A stretch of DNA of 21,865 nt, taken from Thermodesulfovibrionia bacterium (GTDB taxonomy: Bacteria; Nitrospirota; Thermodesulfovibrionia; UBA6902). The translations under genes were made by a program, and so were the position numbers. The notes under the pieces are model-generated. The model had not been told where the DNA came from. It made no database searches and worked only from the letters and a program-made list of their open reading frames with translations. This document shows positions 10,401-16,400 of this stretch, in pieces. Position 1 is the first letter of the stretch. Each line of letters opens with the position of its first letter. The stretch is taken from positions 1 through 21,865 of the forward strand of contig CAMYJJ010000017.1 of assembly GCA_947258735.1 (NCBI GenBank). Reading direction: 5' to 3'.

Positions 10401-13400
10401 GTGGTCACTTATAAAGAGAGCTTTTGTCCCTGTTCACAATGGTGTGCTGGCAACATGGCAGGCCCTTCCAGACGACGGAGAATTCTGTATAAGACTGACA
10501 GCTACAGATAAATTCGGAAACAGTGAAGAAACAAAAATCGGAGTGAAAGTTGACACGTATCCGCCGGCACCGCCCGAGCTATCAGGCAGTCTTCAGGACG
10601 ATTCAGGCGCAAGTCTCAACTGGACACAGAACACAGAACCGGACTTTGCAGGGTATAACCTCTACAGGAACAATTATAAAATTAACAATGAACTTATAAC
10701 GTACATCAGCTATGTTGACCAAGAATTAAGTGAAGGAACATATACCTATATTGTGAAAGCAGTTGATCTTGCCGGATGGGAGAGTGAGCCGTCTAATGAG
10801 GTCAAAATTGCAATAGATTTGACAGGTCCCCAGGTAAGTATCAGTTCGCCAAAGGGTAATTCAAACGTAAGTGGATTTATTGGCATTAAAGGTACTGCCT
10901 ACAGCGTTGATGATTTTAAGGAATACAGGGTCTTTATTGGACAGGGTTTAAATCCAACCTCATGGAATCTCATACGGACGTCACCTGTACCCACACCTTA
11001 TGGCGAACTAGCACAGTTGGATACAGTTACCCTTGGAGAAGGGGGAACATATTCAATAAAGCTTGAGGCTGAGGACATAAACGGTAATATAAATATTGAT
11101 CAGATTTCTGTAATAATAGACAACGAGCCCCCGCTTGCGCCTGTGCTTATCTCAGCAGTCCCTGATAATGCAAATGTAACTGTCACATGGCTGGCAAATA
11201 CAGAGCCTGACCTTGCAGGATACCTGCTTTACAGGAACGACCGGCTTGTCAATGCTTCGGGAACTGTTATTGAAAACCTGAAGGTATACTTAATTAATGG
11301 AACTACATATCTCGATAAGGATCTTCCTGACGGTACATCCGAATACTTTCTATATGCAATGGATGAGGCAGGTAATATAAGTGACCAGTCTAATACCCTT
11401 GAGGTTTCTATTGATTTGAATGCGCCCCAGGCAGTTATTGTTGATCCTTCTGACGGATCTGAATTTGAACATAATATACTGGTAGTGGCTGAGTCTGCAG
11501 ATCTTGATATAGCGTCAATCCAGTTCCAGTATAAACGGGCAGAAGATACTGTATGGACAGATGTCGGTAGTGCAATATTAACGCAGCCTTATTTCACATT
11601 TCTTGATCCGGTAAGTCTTGGATTTTCGTACGGTGAGTATAACCTGAGGGCAGTAGCAACTGACATGGGTGGCAGGACAGATCCCTCGCCTTCAAATATA
11701 TACGTTACTTATACTGACCTGACAGCTCCGGAAACGCCGTATGACCTTAGTGCCCTGACAACCGGACAGGATGTTGCGCTTACATGGACAGCTAATAGTG
11801 ATGTTGATGACTTTGCAGGCTATTATGTCTACAGAACATTTGATGGCAACAGGGAAAGAATCACTTCTAGTCCTCTTAGTGATACAACCTATACGGATTC
11901 CGGGCTTCCTGATGGCACATACATATATGATGTTGTGTCTGTTGATACCTATGACAATGAAAGCATCCCCTCCAACTCCGTGAAAGGCATCGTTTATGCA
12001 CCTGAAATAGAACAGCCTTATACACCAACAGGTGAGAGTGCTATCCAGATTATTGGAAGCAGTGTTGAAGTTGATTCAAGTATTGATATATTTATAGACA
12101 CCGGTTCAGGGCCGATATTATTCAGCACATACACTCCGGATGCAGAAGGCAATTTTACATTTGATCTTAGTCTTTCTCTTGGTGACAACAGAATAACAGC
12201 TGTTGCCAGCGACAATAACGGTAACATAAGCAGAACATCAGATGAGTTAGTAGTAGTTTATAATGAACCGCCGTCAGCACCCACAGGTCTTACTTCGTCT
12301 GTTGAGGGTTTTGATGTCACCCTGTCATGGAATCCGGTTACAGAACCAGATTCAGAGCCGGACCTTCCAGGATATAACATTTACAGAAACGGAGAAAAGC
12401 TGAATCAGACATCGGCCTTAACTACTGGTACTGCATATGCGTCTTCTTCTTATTCTTCCTCTTATCACCCATCGAAGGCGGTTGATTCAAATCCCTACTC
12501 TTACTGGATGAGTCCATACGGGTACGGAACATTTACAACATCGTGGTGGAGACTGGATTTCTCGTCGCCCGAGTTGATTAATCATATTGATATCCAGTGG
12601 TATTCAGATCCATATACAGCGAAAGATTATGAACTGCAAGCCTGGTCAGGACATGCTTGGATTACTCTTGCAAAAGTTGAAGGGAATACAGAAAAGGAAA
12701 ACACATTTGACTTTAGCCCGCCGTATAGAACAGATAAAATCAGGCTCTATATTACAGATACAAACGATACTAACAGCTCAAGTGTCGTCCAGCTTTCTAA
12801 TGTGTCCATAACAAAAGACAATCTTATCACAGGCACAAGTTATAATGATCTCAATCTTGATGATGGGCAATACAGCTATGAAGTAACCGCTGTTGATTAC
12901 TATGGCTATGAGAGCTTACCTTCAGATAAAGTAGAGACAGTGGTTGGAGATGTGAATCCGCCTGCGGCACCTCAGAACCTGACAGCCACAGCCAGCGCCA
13001 GTGATATCGGCCTTAGCTGGGATGCAAACATAGAGCCTGACCTGGCGGGTTATAACGTATACAGGGATGTTTCTGGAGAATGGATAAAGATAAACGCTGC
13101 TTTAGTTACTGGTAATGATGATGCTGACTCAGATCTTCCAAATGATACATATACATACAGGGTTACTGCCGTAGATGCTGCTGGAAATGAAAGCCCTCCA
13201 TCAAATGAGGCATCTGCGACCATTAATATTGTGCCACCTTTGCCTCCGGTGAGCCTTTCTGTAAGCTCTGTATCTGAGGGTGGCGTACTTAGTGTATCCT
13301 GGGAGTATACAGGTCCTGCTTCCGGTTATAATCTTTACAGAAGTACGATATCCGGAGGCCCTTACACAAGGATTAACGAATCTCTTATTAGTGAAAACTT

Positions 13401-16400
13401 ATATCTTGATACAGGACTGACCAGCGGAACCGCATATTATTACGTTGTTGTTTCAGTGGATAATATTGGCAATGAGAGCATATATTCCAATGAAGCTATG
13501 GGTACTCCTGCAGATACTGATGCAGATCAACCATTGATATTCTTCCCGGCCCTGTCAGGATCTGCAGTAACACTCTATAATGACAGGACAGATGTTGCTG
13601 GTATTGCTGATACCGGTACTTATGTGGAGGTATTTGTAAATGGCATTTCTCAGGGATTAGTCAGGGCACTTGAGCAGGATGAACATTCGGCATGGTCATT
13701 TGAGAATACGAATGGATACGGTCTGGATTTATCCGCCAACGGACATAAAGTAGTATATAGCGATTCTAACAAAAATATACATATCAAAAGTCTGGACTCA
13801 GGAACTGAAATTAACACAGGACAGGAGGGTGAATATCCCAAATGGTCTCCGGACGGCAAGAGGATATTGTTCCAGACAAAAGATAATAGCAGGATTATGA
13901 TATATGAAATTGATAGCGGCACTGCCATGCCACTTACAGGAGACTCGTATTATGAATATAAAGCCGTATGGTCTCCTGATGGAGATCGAGTGGTCTTTCA
14001 TTCAGACAGAAATGGAACTACTGAATTATGGATAAAAGATCTGATAACCGGAGATTTGCTGCAGATTACAAATACAGGGTTTGCCGTTAAGCCCAAGTGG
14101 TCACCAGACGGAAAACGAATTGCTTACGCTGGATATCCATCAAACATATACTCTGTACACATTGAAACTGAAGAAATCGTAGAGATTGGTTCAGGAATTT
14201 ATTATTCTGATACCTATGAATGGTCTCCGGATGGCAAGAGTATTGTATATACTAAGAATAATTCCATCTGGGTAACGGACATAGAGACTCATGAAACGAA
14301 ACTTTTGACACCTGCAGGATCATCAGAGAAACAACCGGTCTGGTCACCTGATGGTAGCAGTATCCTCTTAACTAAATGGGATAGTACACTTTATAAATAT
14401 ACGCTTGTACTGAGAGATCCGGTAACAGCCACAGATATTACAATCACGCATGAAGGTTTAAACAGTTCCCCAATCGAAATTATATGGGGTAAATCCGGAC
14501 GGATTGTCCATAGTGAATCAAATGTTCTGAACCTGATAGATGTAAAAGGAACATTCAATCTCAATGATACTCAGCTCAGGGAAGGAAAGAACACTATAAC
14601 GGCTGTTGCTATTGACGAAAATGAAAACCAAAGCCCTCCGTCCGAAGAAGTAATTGTTATCTTTGACCAGAGCCTTTTACCTGATATTGTGACAAATGAA
14701 CATGACATTTATATCTATCCGATGTATCCATTGGTTGGTGATGAAGTTGCTTTTAACATAGATGTAAGAAATATCGGGAAAACAGAAGCTCAGGATATCG
14801 AAGTTGATTTATACATCTGGAATTCTGCCGGTAATCTGGAACTTGTGAAATCAGATACTGTTCCATACATTGCATCTGAGTCAAGTGAGTCAATCGGCTT
14901 TTCTTGGGACAGCACCGGAAAATTGGGTATTAATACAGTAATCGTGGTGATTGACCCGGAGGAGAAAATTACAGAATCATCTGAAGCCAACAACTACACT
15001 ACCAGGGATTTTGTTGTGCTGGAAGAAGAGGGGCTGTCAATGACAACAACGCTTGACGCAGATCAATATGGAAGTAATCAGGATGCGAACATACAGATAT
15101 CTCTTATAAACATTGGTGTTATGAGGGACGTTGTACTGGATGTACGTGTAGAGGACACCAATGGATATGAAGTTGCTTCATTTGAGACCATAAACACACA
15201 TATCGCATATGGAGAAAATGAAGATTACAGTCTTGTATGGAATACGGGGACGACTTACGCAGGTCCGTACCAGGTACACACGATATTAAAGAATACTCCT
15301 GAAATAATAGCTGAAGACATTATACCGTTTGATATACTGGCTGATGTTGATACAGGGCTGACGACGGCAACTGACAAGACTCATTATGATGCCAATGAAG
15401 ATGTAACAGTTAGCTTTAATGTTATAAATGACAGTATTAACTATATTATTCCTGAACTTACAGCTACAGTGCGTATCACTGACTTTGATGGTAATGAAAA
15501 ATTCACAGATAGCAAAACTCTGGCTGACCTTCTTCCCGGTTCATCAAATGCACTTGCTTCTGTATGGAATACGGGACTGAATGCTCCAGGCCTTTATACG
15601 GCAGTTGTCGAAATAAATAGCTACAGTGAGATAGTTGCAAGCTCCTCAGCGCAATTCAGCATAAACGAATCCCTCATCTTAACCGGAGAAATATCGGTGA
15701 CACCGGCCATCGTAGCTCTTGGAAATACAGTCAGGGCTGACTACACAGTGCAGAACAACGGAAACGCAGATGTAAATAGTTTGATATTGAATATTATAGT
15801 AGCAGACCCTGAAACACAGGCTACAGTTGCGATGGTGGAAAATACCATAGACCTTACGGAGGGGAACGCCTATACCGGCGAGCATGTATTTTCGACAGCG
15901 GGTTATGATCTGAAAACCTATGCGCTCAGCCTTCAGTATGTTCATGACGGGAATACCGGGAATGCCGCGAGTACGTCTTTCCGTGTAAAGGATGGAACAC
16001 CGCCGGACGTATCGCTAATTTCACCTGCGACGGGCAACACCTATAATTCAGCATTTAATATAACGGCCATTTCATCTGACAATGCATCAGGAGTTGATCG
16101 CGTTGAATATATGCTCGATAATGATCCATGGAAACTGCTGCCGCCTTCTGATCCTTCTGTCGGCAGATATTCTATTACATGGTCACCGGAAATATCAGAC
16201 CAGGGTGCTCACACAGTGTACGTCAGAGCCACTGACAATGCAGGAAACACATCTGAACCTGTATCAGTAACATTTACTATTGAGATGATAAGAATCGATG
16301 CTGAAGACCAAATAGTGAATACAGATGAGGATATCGCTTCAGCAATTACTCTGACGGCATCGGGCACCTGGACCGGAACTCCCGTATTCAGTGTTGTGAC

